A stretch of DNA of 64,000 nt. It comes from Pedobacter cryoconitis. GTDB taxonomy: Bacteria; Bacteroidota; Bacteroidia; Sphingobacteriales; Sphingobacteriaceae. The position numbers and the translations under genes are program-made. Numbering within the stretch: position 1 is the first letter of the stretch; every line of letters starts with the position of its first letter. The DNA lies in assembly GCA_019352875.1 (NCBI GenBank), contig JAAAFW010000015.1:1032056-1096055 (forward strand). The letters run 5' to 3'. Of the stretch, positions 34,190-44,322 are shown piece after piece. The notes beneath the pieces were generated by a model. That model made no database searches. It saw only the letters and a list, made by a program, of their open reading frames with translations, and was not told the origin of the DNA.

Positions 34190-35185
34190 TTATCTGATTA
34201 ATTTTAAATCGTTTAAATGTCTGGTAATTAGTGCGGTTTCTTCGGTATTAAGTTCCAGATCTATGGCTGCCGCATTTTCCAATGCCTGCACCGAGTTTCG
34301 AGCTCCTGCAAGGGCAATCGTAATGCCCGGTTGTTCTACTGTCCATCTGAGAACAAGCTGGCCGATTGTCGCATTTTTTTCATGTGCAAGGGGAGTAATC
34401 TGCTCCAGGAACTGATTTACTTTATGCAGGTTTTCATCTTTATAAAAGTAAATACCAGCGCGATGATCATCAGCTCCAAATTTATATCCTGGCTTCATCT
34501 TACCTGTTAAAAGACCTCTTTCAAGAGGACTATAGGCTAAAATCCCTTTCTGATGAGTTATACAATATGGAACAAGCTCTTGTTCTATTTCTCGTTTAAC
34601 CATGCTGTAAGGCACCTGATTTGATACCAACTCAATATATTTAGAGGCTTCATCCATCAGATCGGCATTATAATTACTAACTCCGGCATATCTAACTTTT
34701 CCCTGCTCAATAAGAAGATTCACAGCTTCCATGGTTTCTTCAACCGGGGTGGTAGAATCGGGCCAGTGAATTTGATAAAGGTCTATATAATCTGTTCCTA
34801 ATCTTTTCAAACTATCCTCACACTCTTTGATGACGCTTTCCTTTCCAGCGTATTTATAAACATCAATAGGATTCCCATTATTGTCCTTACTATGCATCGC
34901 AAAATCGCCTTTTGCCAGATCCCAACGCATGCCGAATTTGGTAAGCAGCTGAACCTTATCTCTGGAAATACCTTTTATAGCCTCTCCAACTATCTCTTCG
35001 CTCAGACCTTGTCCGTAAATTGGAGCGGTGTCGATTGAGGTAACGCCCGCATGAAAAGAATCTTTTATAGCATTTACAGCCTCATTTCTTTCAGTTCCTC
35101 CCCACATCCAGCCACCGGCTGCCCAGGCACCAAATGTAATGACAGATAATTCAAGGTCTGACTTACCTAATTTTCTAAATTTCAT
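34190..35185 (-). CDS. Aldo/keto reductase
   Basis: 331 residues of the (beta/alpha)8 aldo/keto reductase family. The catalytic tetrad is visible: SIDTAPIYGQG (Asp, Tyr), LLTKFG (Lys) and IDLYQIHWPD (His). The C-terminal NADPH-binding part reads ALAGARNSVQALEN. It reduces aldehydes or ketones in the cytosol; substrate unknown. It leads the run with the PQQ dehydrogenase (50-base gap), hinting at sugar metabolism. Confidence 0.93.
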   Translation of the reverse strand: MKFRKLGKSDLELSVITFGAWAAGGWMWGGTERNEAVNAIKDSFHAGVTSIDTAPIYGQGLSEEIVGEAIKGISRDKVQLLTKFGMRWDLAKGDFAMHSKDNNGNPIDVYKYAGKESVIKECEDSLKRLGTDYIDLYQIHWPDSTTPVEETMEAVNLLIEQGKVRYAGVSNYNADLMDEASKYIELVSNQVPYSMVKREIEQELVPYCITHQKGILAYSPLERGLLTGKMKPGYKFGADDHRAGIYFYKDENLHKVNQFLEQITPLAHEKNATIGQLVLRWTVEQPGITIALAGARNSVQALENAAAIDLELNTEETALITRHLNDLKLIR

Positions 35186-35302
35186 ATTCTTTAATCAGAA
35201 GTTTAAATGTGTGTGTTTTGTATCTGGAGCTATATTATTCCGTAACATGTTACAAATGAACATCATTTTTTGTTTAGAACCATAACTCATAAAATTGTGA
35301 GT

Positions 35303-36736
35303 TCAGGGTAAAAAAGTGGCTGCAACAGTTTCAAAACCATCTTCATAATGGTGTCCGCCTTTTAGAAAAATAACTTTAGCTTTCTGTTTTGATATCTCTT
35401 CCACCGGGAGATCACTTTCATCTTTTCCGAAAAAACATACCGGGCGTATGTCAGCAATCCTGCCAATTTCTGCCGGAACAGAAAATCCTTTCGGAGCTGA
35501 GCCTATATTAAACAGGTCAGTGACATGAACTTCAAAATCAGTGTCTTTTGATGGGGATAGCAGGCCGAGTCCGGTTATGTTTCGTTTCAGTTTTTCGGGA
35601 AGACGATTATAGACAAATGGCATAACATCTGCCCCGAAGGAATATCCGACAAGAATAACTTTCTCTTTTTTCCACTCAGCAGAATAGGTCTCGATTATTT
35701 TAATTATATCAGCGGTAGTTTCTTCAGGACTTTTGCGCTGCCAGAAATACTTTAGTGCATTCAGACCGACAACTGGTGCACCTTTTGCAGCAAAAGCCAT
35801 TGCCATTTGCTGATCAAAACCTGTCCATCCTCCATCTCCTGAGATGAATACAACCATCGAATTACTGTTTTTGTCTTTTGCGGCTTTCGTGAAATGGAGA
35901 GGCAGATTTAGATTTTTGGTGGTGCCTTCGGACATATTTTCTTCATTTTGTTTAAGCAGACTATCGTAGACAGATGTTAGTTGGGGAAGCCAGTTCTTTT
36001 CGACTCCATAACCGTGTCCGACCTTTGGCAGGGAAATAACTTTCGTGTTCGGTACATCTTTAAGGAAAGCTACTGTTTTTGCGTAATTACAGACCTGGTC
36101 GGATTCTCCCTGAAGGGATATGAACGGTGTTGACAGGTTTGCCACCGGACCAAGGTCATACCCTTTACCATTTTTAAGTTTCGCCGAAGTAAATTTTCCC
36201 GAACCAGCACATAGCGGCCTGTCTATTTGAAAATCAGGACAAAAACCTAATACCAGTCCCGCGCGAAATGTATTCTGGGGCGCCTGTGCAACGAGTCCGT
36301 ATACCAGCGTAGCACCTGATGAATAGCCAAGCAGAATGGGAATGTTATAAGTTTGATAGCCTAGTTTCTTTTGTATAAACTGACTCATACGTTCGAAGTC
36401 AGCGGCTGGATACAAACAGGGTTGCCTGGTCATTTTCATGTACTTCAATACCTGACGGATATCTACACCTATGAGTAAGGTGTTTTCTGTTTTGAGATGA
36501 AGAGCAATTCCTTCAATGCCGGAATTCCAGCCACCATCGCCGGAAATACAAATGAGTACATGATCAGGTGTTTTCGAGGGTTTATAAATTTTGAGGTAAC
36601 CGAAGCCTGAGCAAGCTATGGAATCCTTTTCTATTACCGAAGTCATTGCCGCCTTTGTGCTTTCGAAAATCAATAAAAATGCTACGCTTATCAGCACCCG
36701 GTTAAACCAGATAATTCTTTCATTTGACATTTTCAT
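35303..36736 (-). CDS. AcvB/VirJ family protein, probable aminoacyl-phosphatidylglycerol hydrolase
   Basis: 477 residues with an N-terminal signal or anchor (10-30). It contains two alpha/beta-hydrolase-like VirJ domains in tandem. Each begins with the same ISGDGGW motif (residues 64-70 and 298-304) and has a nucleophile elbow: GYSSG (S139) and GYSFG (S366). Possible partners are D213/H241 and D439/H462. In Agrobacterium, AcvB hydrolyses lysyl-phosphatidylglycerol and is made with the synthase LpiA. Here the gene sits 15 bases behind mprF, the same pairing. Periplasmic location expected. Confidence 0.85.
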   Translation of the reverse strand: MKMSNERIIWFNRVLISVAFLLIFESTKAAMTSVIEKDSIACSGFGYLKIYKPSKTPDHVLICISGDGGWNSGIEGIALHLKTENTLLIGVDIRQVLKYMKMTRQPCLYPAADFERMSQFIQKKLGYQTYNIPILLGYSSGATLVYGLVAQAPQNTFRAGLVLGFCPDFQIDRPLCAGSGKFTSAKLKNGKGYDLGPVANLSTPFISLQGESDQVCNYAKTVAFLKDVPNTKVISLPKVGHGYGVEKNWLPQLTSVYDSLLKQNEENMSEGTTKNLNLPLHFTKAAKDKNSNSMVVFISGDGGWTGFDQQMAMAFAAKGAPVVGLNALKYFWQRKSPEETTADIIKIIETYSAEWKKEKVILVGYSFGADVMPFVYNRLPEKLKRNITGLGLLSPSKDTDFEVHVTDLFNIGSAPKGFSVPAEIGRIADIRPVCFFGKDESDLPVEEISKQKAKVIFLKGGHHYEDGFETVAATFLP

Positions 36737-36751
36737 AGGCAGATATATTTT

Positions 36752-39334
36752 TCAGGGTTTCATGACAGTATTAAGTGCAACGGGTAATCTGAGCAGGTCA
36801 TAATGATTATCATATACTAAAAATTCATCATCCCATTCTGGTGAAAACTTTTCTTTGAAATCTCTCAGGCCATGATAGTGACGGAATGAACGTAATTTTT
36901 CATAGCTAAATTTAATTGTCCTCTCAGGAAGATCCCGTCCCTTGATAATGCCAGACATTGGAGCCATCCCAAGGTTTAGTTTTGTATAGCCTTTTTCTTT
37001 TGCATAAGCGATTAGTTCGACAATTAGTACATCCATATTTCCACCGGGTGCATCATCTGTTTTGCGAATTAAATCGTAAGTGAGTTCTCCGGGAACGTAA
37101 TCGGGAATAATGTTGAGGAAGGCTACTATTTTCTCATCTTCATTCTCCAATGCGAGTACGGTTTGTTTACCAATCTCGTCTGCATCAAAAATTCCCTGTG
37201 AAAAAACCATTTCGACCCTCTCGAGACTGCTAAGCCAGTTATTGCTTACATGTTCGAGTTTTTGAAGAGTGCCGGCTTTGATTGGTGCATCGTATATTTT
37301 AAGCTTATATCCTTTTTTGAGAACACTGCTTACTGCGTTTCTTAATGACTTCCGGTTTCCACCTTCCATTGTAAACCTGGTGAGGTCAACTATAGCCTCC
37401 TGTCCGATAATAATATTTTTTTTATTTAGCAGGTCAAAAACCTCAAGACCTTTGCGGTCTATCCTATAATAAGCAGGCTTCAGCCCATTACGTAGACAGA
37501 ATTCTTCATATTCCAGAATAATGCGTTTAGAAGTCTGGACGTCTGGTGCACAAACCGGTGTCCCGAGTGCAATGGCAAAATCGCCACCTATCCGGTACGA
37601 GATAAACCCATCACGGTCTTCGGCGAAGAAGAATAATTTATCACTGTAAGTTTTAAAGTAATCCACAGCTGAGTTGCCATGTTTTTTTAATAATTCTTCT
37701 GCGAGTAAAAACTCATCTTCCTCCGCTTTGTCCTCAAATAAATATGGTTTAATAGAGCCATAGAATACGAGTAATATTGAACCGGCTCCCAGTACTCTGA
37801 TCGAGTATAGAAACAGATGTGCGAAGTGCGTCCGGGGTTCAAGTCCTCCTGTGTTGAGAAAAATGAAATTATCAAACGTGCTGCTTACTGATTGAGTCAG
37901 ACTGAAATCAATTCCAAAATGCTTTTGATCCAGAAAATAGAATCCGACAATACCGTATACGGTAACTGCAGCAAATATCCACAGTGAAACACCAAGACTG
38001 AAATTTTGAAGATTTCGGTTTGCACGCACATAATATTGTTTGCGGGTTAGCCACAGTGAAAATAAAACAGCAAATGCAAGGATTGCTTCTTCATAATCAA
38101 GTCCCTTAGTCAGATTGCCTGCGATAGCAAGTATGCATAGTATCACTGAAATATTCCAGGCACTGCGCATCCCTCTCAAAAGAAATGCAGAAGTAATCAG
38201 CTGAAGAACACCGATGAGTAATACAAGGCCATTGGATAATCGCAGTGCTTCTATGGGCAGGAAATCTGAAAGTAACTGAATCCGTGTGCCTAATGCTGGT
38301 GTAAGTACCGAAACTATATCTACAATTCCCAATGTAAATAAGAGCATTGCAGGGAAGATCCGCAGAAAAATATTCCCCTTGTTCAGTATAAAACTCATTG
38401 CTCCAGCCAGCATAGGCAGCCAGAATTCGAACAACCGATAAAGAAAAGTAACGGCTGCCGCCTGGGTTGCACTGAATCCGTAAGTCTGAAGAACCAAAAC
38501 CAGACTTAGTTCGACAGCCCCTAAACCTTTTAGAAATGGAGAAATAACCAGAAAAAGCGTGGCTATCACATAGCCAACAACCGCAGCATCAAAATGAACT
38601 TCCAATCCTAGTGCATACATTGCAATGAGCAGGTGTGCAATACCAAGGAATTCAATTCCTAAAGAGATCAGTATGGTCCAAATCAGGCCGGAAATTGAAA
38701 AGTCACTTTCAGCAATTTCATCCAGAATCAGCTCGGTATCAGGTTTGAAGGCAAGAATTTTTTTATACAGCCAACCTTTCTTAAAAAGAGAGATCGTTCC
38801 TGTAGTTAAGAGGATAATAGTCAGCGTTAATACACCAAATGCAATCAGTTCGCCAAACATGTGCTGACGGGTGAACAACAGGTATATGATAACTGGAATA
38901 GTAATCAGAAATACAGTGAGAATTCCTATTAGTCCGTAGATATAGGATGCCAGGTTAATTTTTGTCTGACTTACGCCTGTATTTTCGATCTCTTTAGAAA
39001 AAAATGCCAGAGATGTCACGCCACCACCAGGTAGAAAGACACTTACAAAATTTCGCTTAAGAAACAGTTTAAGACCGTCAGTCCAAAGGATCTTTGAACC
39101 AATGGTTTTAAAGCTAAAACTGTACATAAGGGCATGAGAGAGAGCATATAAAACGGTAATACTTAAGCCAATCAAAAGGAGCAAACGGTTAGAAGACCGC
39201 AGTACGCCGCCAAGGGATCGAAGTTCGTGGCCTTCGTGTCTGAAAAAGTATATTGCAAAAAGAATAAAGAGAAAGCCCAGTATTTCCTTTGCGTAGTAAT
39301 TTTTTGATCTTAGATAGTGACGGTTAAACTTCAT
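36752..39334 (-). CDS. mprF: Bifunctional aminoacyl-phosphatidylglycerol flippase/synthase MprF
   Basis: 860 residues, the usual full length. About 14 hydrophobic helices fill residues 15-525 (flippase part, with GGGVTSLAFFSKE and SPFLKGLGAVELSL). The cytosolic C-domain (540-860) is the DUF2156/GNAT-fold transferase: YRIGGDFAIALGTPVCAP, GNRKSLRNAVSSVLKKGY and LNLGMAPMSGI. It moves lysine or alanine from tRNA to phosphatidylglycerol and flips the lipid, lowering surface charge and raising tolerance to cationic peptides. The amino acid used cannot be read from sequence. Co-transcribed with the AcvB-like gene. Confidence 0.93.
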   Translation of the reverse strand: MKFNRHYLRSKNYYAKEILGFLFILFAIYFFRHEGHELRSLGGVLRSSNRLLLLIGLSITVLYALSHALMYSFSFKTIGSKILWTDGLKLFLKRNFVSVFLPGGGVTSLAFFSKEIENTGVSQTKINLASYIYGLIGILTVFLITIPVIIYLLFTRQHMFGELIAFGVLTLTIILLTTGTISLFKKGWLYKKILAFKPDTELILDEIAESDFSISGLIWTILISLGIEFLGIAHLLIAMYALGLEVHFDAAVVGYVIATLFLVISPFLKGLGAVELSLVLVLQTYGFSATQAAAVTFLYRLFEFWLPMLAGAMSFILNKGNIFLRIFPAMLLFTLGIVDIVSVLTPALGTRIQLLSDFLPIEALRLSNGLVLLIGVLQLITSAFLLRGMRSAWNISVILCILAIAGNLTKGLDYEEAILAFAVLFSLWLTRKQYYVRANRNLQNFSLGVSLWIFAAVTVYGIVGFYFLDQKHFGIDFSLTQSVSSTFDNFIFLNTGGLEPRTHFAHLFLYSIRVLGAGSILLVFYGSIKPYLFEDKAEEDEFLLAEELLKKHGNSAVDYFKTYSDKLFFFAEDRDGFISYRIGGDFAIALGTPVCAPDVQTSKRIILEYEEFCLRNGLKPAYYRIDRKGLEVFDLLNKKNIIIGQEAIVDLTRFTMEGGNRKSLRNAVSSVLKKGYKLKIYDAPIKAGTLQKLEHVSNNWLSSLERVEMVFSQGIFDADEIGKQTVLALENEDEKIVAFLNIIPDYVPGELTYDLIRKTDDAPGGNMDVLIVELIAYAKEKGYTKLNLGMAPMSGIIKGRDLPERTIKFSYEKLRSFRHYHGLRDFKEKFSPEWDDEFLVYDNHYDLLRLPVALNTVMKP

Positions 39335-39502
39335 ACGATAGATGAGTTACTTATAACACTATGTAATATTAATAAATTTTCTTCTTGTAGTGATAGGAAA
39401 ATAAAGACGAATTTTAAGAAAGATTAACCATAGATACATGGGAGATATACATGGCTATTCGTTAACAAATTAAGTATATTGGCTGGGTGCTTGAAAAAAC
39501 AC

Positions 39503-40969
39503 ATGTTTATGGATGAGTTCAAAGAATTAAATTACAAGCCTAACCCGCTGCGGCTTGCCGAAGAACGAAATGCCATGTTTGCCGCAATCGTAGATTCCTC
39601 GGATGATGCAATTATCAGTAAAGACCTGCAGGGAGTGGTAACGAGCTGGAATCCAGCGGCACAGCGTATATTCGGCTATACTGCGGAAGAAATGATTGGT
39701 CAGCCGATTCTAAAATTAATTCCGGCTGACAGGCTAGATGAGGAGATAGAAATTCTTACCCGTTTACGCCGGGGCGAACGTGTAGAACATTTCGAAACAC
39801 GCCGGATGGCACAAAGTGGTCGCCTGCTGGATGTGTCGTTGACAATATCACCTATTCGAGACTATTTTGGTGAAATTATTGGCATTTCAAAGATTGCAAG
39901 GGACATTACAATCCTAAAGCAAGCAGAAGAAAAGAGTGCTGTGCTTGCTGCTATCGTTGATTCTACAGACGATGCAGTTGTCAGTAAAAATCTTGATGGA
40001 ATTATAACGAGCTGGAATATATCAGCAGAAAGAATATTTGGCTATACCGCGCAGGAAATTATTGGTGAATCTATTTTAAAACTCATCCCTGACGATAGAA
40101 TAGAAGAAGAGTATTTGATTCTGGCCCAATTGAAGAGTGGGCAGCGTGTCGATCATATTGAGACCAAAAGACTGACAAAAGACGGGAGCCTGGTGGAAGT
40201 ATCTCTTACTATTTCACCAGTTAAAGATACTAAAGGCAATATCATCGGAATATCAAAGATAGCGAGGGATATCACCGAAAAAAAGTTAGAAGAACAACGT
40301 AAAAATGATTTTATAGCTATTGTAAGTCATGAGTTGAAAACACCACTAACCTCAGTTCGATCTTATGTGCAACTTGCCCTTTTAAAGGCACGACAGCGAG
40401 GTGATCTTTATTCTGAAAAGGTATTATCCCGTGCAGAAAATCAGACGGTTAAGATGACCACTTTAATCCATGATTTTCTAGACTTGTCCAGACTGGATGA
40501 AGGTAAAATGAATCTTAATCTGTCCAGTTTTTCAATATCATTATTAATGAGTGAAATCGTAGATGAGGCTATAACTTTGGCACCCTTACATAAGATATCT
40601 TATCAAATTTGTGAGGAAGCGGAAATCCTTGCAGACAGGGAAAAAATCAGTCAGGTTATGACCAACTTAATTAGTAATGCCGTTAAATATTCTCCTGCGG
40701 GAACCACTATTACGGTGAGTTGCCTGCGGATAGAAAACGCTATGAAAATTTCCTTTGCAGATCAAGGAATTGGAGTATCCCCTACAGACCAGAAACGACT
40801 TTTCGAACGATTTTATAGAGTTAAAAATGATCAGATGAAAAATGTCTCGGGTTTTGGAATCGGACTGTATCTGGTTACAGAGATTTTACGCATGCATGGA
40901 AGTGTGATTGAGTTACAGAGTCAGCCAGGAAAAGGATCTGTTTTTTCGTTTGTTCTGCCTGTCCAATGA
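39503..40969 (+). CDS. Soluble double-PAS sensor histidine kinase
   Basis: 488 residues from the ATG at 39503 (MFMDEFKEL); a second ATG at 39509 is equally possible, while a TTG at 39479 is unlikely. Two PAS/PAC domains (about 25-145 and 150-270) are near copies of each other: both contain TSWN, RIFGYTA, ILKLIP and IIGISKIARDIT. A HisKA domain with phospho-acceptor H in VSHELKTPL and a HATPase domain (NLISNAVKYS, DQGIGVS, GFGIGLYL) follow. No membrane helix, so it senses a cytosolic signal. No response regulator is adjacent (orphan kinase). It ends 30 bases before the tricorn-like gene. Confidence 0.93.
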   Translation: MFMDEFKELNYKPNPLRLAEERNAMFAAIVDSSDDAIISKDLQGVVTSWNPAAQRIFGYTAEEMIGQPILKLIPADRLDEEIEILTRLRRGERVEHFETRRMAQSGRLLDVSLTISPIRDYFGEIIGISKIARDITILKQAEEKSAVLAAIVDSTDDAVVSKNLDGIITSWNISAERIFGYTAQEIIGESILKLIPDDRIEEEYLILAQLKSGQRVDHIETKRLTKDGSLVEVSLTISPVKDTKGNIIGISKIARDITEKKLEEQRKNDFIAIVSHELKTPLTSVRSYVQLALLKARQRGDLYSEKVLSRAENQTVKMTTLIHDFLDLSRLDEGKMNLNLSSFSISLLMSEIVDEAITLAPLHKISYQICEEAEILADREKISQVMTNLISNAVKYSPAGTTITVSCLRIENAMKISFADQGIGVSPTDQKRLFERFYRVKNDQMKNVSGFGIGLYLVTEILRMHGSVIELQSQPGKGSVFSFVLPVQ

Positions 40970-40999
40970 TTACAGATAACCTATTGCTTCTCGAAATTT

Positions 41000-43900
41000 A
41001 TGAAAATAACCAGTCTTAAAATTGCCCTGTTATTCAGTCTGTTTTTAATAAATGTTGCACTTTCATTCGGAATTGATAAAAAAGATACAAGAATGCTTAT
41101 GCAACCAGCTATTAGCGCCCGGCATATAGCTTTTGTATACGCTGAACAGGTTTGGATTGCCAATTTAGATGGAAGTCAGGCACGCAGACTGTCGCAAAAA
41201 AAAGGAGTAGAGTCTAATCCGGTATTTTCGCCCGATGGGAAAATGGTTGCTTTTACGGCAAGGTACAATGGTAATACAGACGTCTATATTATTCCCATCA
41301 ATGGAGGTACTCTTAAAAGACTGACGTGGCATCCTGCGGAAGATGCCGTCCGAGGATTTAGTCCTGATGGTAAATCTGTTTTATTTGCATCACAAAGAAC
41401 AACCTTTACAAGTGCAGTTATAGGTAATCCGCTATCTAAGTTATTTACTGTACGAGTTTCCGGTGGACCGGCAACTGAACTTGAAATTCCTACGGCTTAT
41501 TATGCCAGTTATTCACCGGATAGTAAGAATATGGCTTATACAGTGATTCCCGATGCATTTAAACAATGGAAACATTATCGCGGAGGACAATCGTCCACAA
41601 TATATTTGTTCTCTTTTGCTGATCATTCAGTAGTGAAAATCCCAAAACCCAGTAGCGGTTCAAATGATAGCCAACCGATATGGTTAAAAGGAATTATTTA
41701 TTTTAGAAGTGATAGAAATGGGGAAATGAATCTTTTTTCATACAATGTCGGTTCTAAAACTGTGAGACAATTAACTGATTTTACTGACTTTCCAGTTCTC
41801 AACGCTTCGGGAGGCAATGGGAAGATCATCTTTGAGCAGGCTGGGTATCTGCATCAATATGATCCGGTTTTAGAGAAGTATAAAAAAATTACAATTGGCA
41901 TTAACACACCATTAGCAGAATTGGAATCAAGACAAGTTGGTGGGAAAAAATATTTTCGGAGTGCAGACATCTACGGGGATCGTACCGTTTTAGATCTTAG
42001 GGGTGAAATTATAACACTGTCTGCCAAAACAGGAGGTTATCAAAATTTAACCAATTCTACAGGAGCCCATGAAAAGTATCCAGTATGGTCGGCTGATGGA
42101 AAATCAATTGCATATTTCTCTGATGCTTCGGGAGAGTATAAATTAGATATCAATTCGCAGGATGGTCTTGTGAGGTCTTTTAAGCTTCAAGGGACCGGCT
42201 TTTATTTCAATCCCAAATGGTCACCAGATGGGAAGAAGATAGCTTATTCAGATAATGGTCGGAATTTATACATTTTGAATATTGAATCTGGAAATGTTAT
42301 TAAAGTGGATTCAGATGATATATTTCAAATAGGGAGTTCCCGCGATTTTTTCTGTAGCTGGACACCCGATTCAAAATCAGTGGCCTATACGAAAGTAACA
42401 GGAACTTATTACAAAAAGATTATCGTGTTCACCATCGCTGAAAACAAATATAACGAACTAACAGACGGGATGAGTGATGCTAGTGAACCTCAGTTTTCCA
42501 GAGATGGTAAATACCTGTATTTCTTCGTTTCTACCGATGCCGGACCTGTGATTAATTGGTCTGATCAATCGAGTTTTAATGCAAGGAAGACGAATGTAAT
42601 TTATTTGGTGACCTTACAAAATGAAACGACTTCTCCTTTAATGAAAACAGATACTGTAGGGGTGAAAAATAATCAGCAAGCCGCTCAAAAAAGCGATTCA
42701 AAAATGCTGCAGGAATTCAGAATCGATTGGAAAGGGATCCGCAAGCGTATTTTACCTTTTCCGGTAAGGGCAGGAAATTATGAACACTTGTCTGTTATGG
42801 AAAATGGTGATATTCTCTATGTGGAGTACGCGGAACATGCTGTAGGCAAAATGCATAAGTACAGCTTAAAATCAAACACGGAATCAGAGATTTTGAACAT
42901 GGATAGCTATGTATTGTCAGCTGATGGAAAAAAGATGCTTTATAACATTCAGGACAATTGGTTTATCGCTAATGCCGGCGAAAATAAAGGTAATACGCCG
43001 GTTCAGTTGCAAACCGTAAAAATAGATGTTGATCCGGCTGCAGAATGGATAAATATATATAACGAGGCATGGAGAGTACAGCGTGATTATTTTTATGATC
43101 CAAATATGCATGGGGTTAACTGGTTGGCTATTAAAAAGAAATATGAAAGTTTCCTGCCTGATATCAGTTGCCGTGGCGATCTTAACATTTTATTACAATG
43201 GGTAGGTAGTGAATTAGCAGTTTCACATAGTCTGATTATTGATGATGGTGATAAACTCTTTCAGTCTGAAGATGTGAAAACAGGTCTGCTTGGGGCAGAT
43301 TATTCAGTTTATAGAAACCGATATCGATTTAAAAAAATATATGGTGGTTTGAATTGGACTTCTGATTTACGCTCCCCATTGACGGCGCCTGGAATAAATA
43401 TAAGTGAAGGAGATTTCCTGCTTGCTTTGGATGGTAAGAACATATCAGCAACTGAAGATATTTACCAATATTTTGAAAATAAAGCCGATCAGGTACTTTC
43501 ATTGACTGTTGGCCCAAATCCAGATTACAGAGGAGCAAGAGTAGTGAAAATTCTACCGGTTGAAAACGAATATGATCTTAGAAATCGGGATTGGGTTGAA
43601 GGTAATCTAGAGAAAGTAACTCAGGCAAGCAAAGGTCAGGTTGCTTATGTATATGTTCCGAATACGGCCAAGAATGGCCTTGATTATTTTAAGCGTTATT
43701 TTTATCCTCAGGCAGATAGAAAAGCTATAATTATTGATGAACGATTTAATGGCGGTGGTCTAATTGCAGATTACTACATCAATTTATTAAATAATCCTTA
43801 TCAGGCAAACTGGAATACACGGTACGGTAAAGATGTAAAATCACCAAGTGCATCCATACAAGGACCTAAAGTAATGTTGATTAATGAAAGTGCAGGTTCT

Positions 43901-44257
43901 GGCGGAGATATGCTTCCCTGGATGTTCAAAAAGTTTAAAATGGGTACGCTTATCGGTACAAGAACATGGGGAGGACTCGTTGGTGTCCTGGATATGCCTG
44001 AGTTACTTGATGGAGGGAAAATTACAGCACCTAATTGGGGGGTATGGACCGAAGATGGCTGGCAGATCGAAAATATAGGGGTCACTCCAGATATTGAAGT
44101 AGAACAGCTTCCTCGTCAAGTTATTAACGGGGAAGATCCACAACTTCAGAAAGCCATCGAAATTGTAATAAAAGAACTAGAAGCCAATCCACCGGTTGAG
44201 CCTGTAAGACCACCTTATCCTATTAAAGTCTCAACTATAAGAACTCAAATTCATTAA
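41000..44257 (+). CDS. Tricorn-like S41 family protease
   Basis: 1085 residues with a signal peptide (MKITSLKIALLFSLFLINV). Tricorn architecture: WD40-like PD40 repeats fill two propellers (about 30-560, recurring SPDGK and DSK motifs, e.g. NPVFSPDGKMVAF), then a tricorn C1 helical domain (RVQRDYFYDPNMHGVNW), a PDZ domain (LTAPGINISEGDFLLALDGK, about 760-840) and the S41 catalytic domain. The nucleophile Ser is in NESAGSGGDML (about 963) and GTRTWGG follows. It should trim oligopeptides in the periplasm. It follows the sensor kinase by 30 bases and may share its transcript. Confidence 0.93.
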   Translation: MKITSLKIALLFSLFLINVALSFGIDKKDTRMLMQPAISARHIAFVYAEQVWIANLDGSQARRLSQKKGVESNPVFSPDGKMVAFTARYNGNTDVYIIPINGGTLKRLTWHPAEDAVRGFSPDGKSVLFASQRTTFTSAVIGNPLSKLFTVRVSGGPATELEIPTAYYASYSPDSKNMAYTVIPDAFKQWKHYRGGQSSTIYLFSFADHSVVKIPKPSSGSNDSQPIWLKGIIYFRSDRNGEMNLFSYNVGSKTVRQLTDFTDFPVLNASGGNGKIIFEQAGYLHQYDPVLEKYKKITIGINTPLAELESRQVGGKKYFRSADIYGDRTVLDLRGEIITLSAKTGGYQNLTNSTGAHEKYPVWSADGKSIAYFSDASGEYKLDINSQDGLVRSFKLQGTGFYFNPKWSPDGKKIAYSDNGRNLYILNIESGNVIKVDSDDIFQIGSSRDFFCSWTPDSKSVAYTKVTGTYYKKIIVFTIAENKYNELTDGMSDASEPQFSRDGKYLYFFVSTDAGPVINWSDQSSFNARKTNVIYLVTLQNETTSPLMKTDTVGVKNNQQAAQKSDSKMLQEFRIDWKGIRKRILPFPVRAGNYEHLSVMENGDILYVEYAEHAVGKMHKYSLKSNTESEILNMDSYVLSADGKKMLYNIQDNWFIANAGENKGNTPVQLQTVKIDVDPAAEWINIYNEAWRVQRDYFYDPNMHGVNWLAIKKKYESFLPDISCRGDLNILLQWVGSELAVSHSLIIDDGDKLFQSEDVKTGLLGADYSVYRNRYRFKKIYGGLNWTSDLRSPLTAPGINISEGDFLLALDGKNISATEDIYQYFENKADQVLSLTVGPNPDYRGARVVKILPVENEYDLRNRDWVEGNLEKVTQASKGQVAYVYVPNTAKNGLDYFKRYFYPQADRKAIIIDERFNGGGLIADYYINLLNNPYQANWNTRYGKDVKSPSASIQGPKVMLINESAGSGGDMLPWMFKKFKMGTLIGTRTWGGLVGVLDMPELLDGGKITAPNWGVWTEDGWQIENIGVTPDIEVEQLPRQVINGEDPQLQKAIEIVIKELEANPPVEPVRPPYPIKVSTIRTQIH

Positions 44258-44322
44258 AACAGGAAATAAATCAGGGTGAATGCAGCAACTGTCATAATTA
44301 TAAATGTCATAGCACTTAGGAT

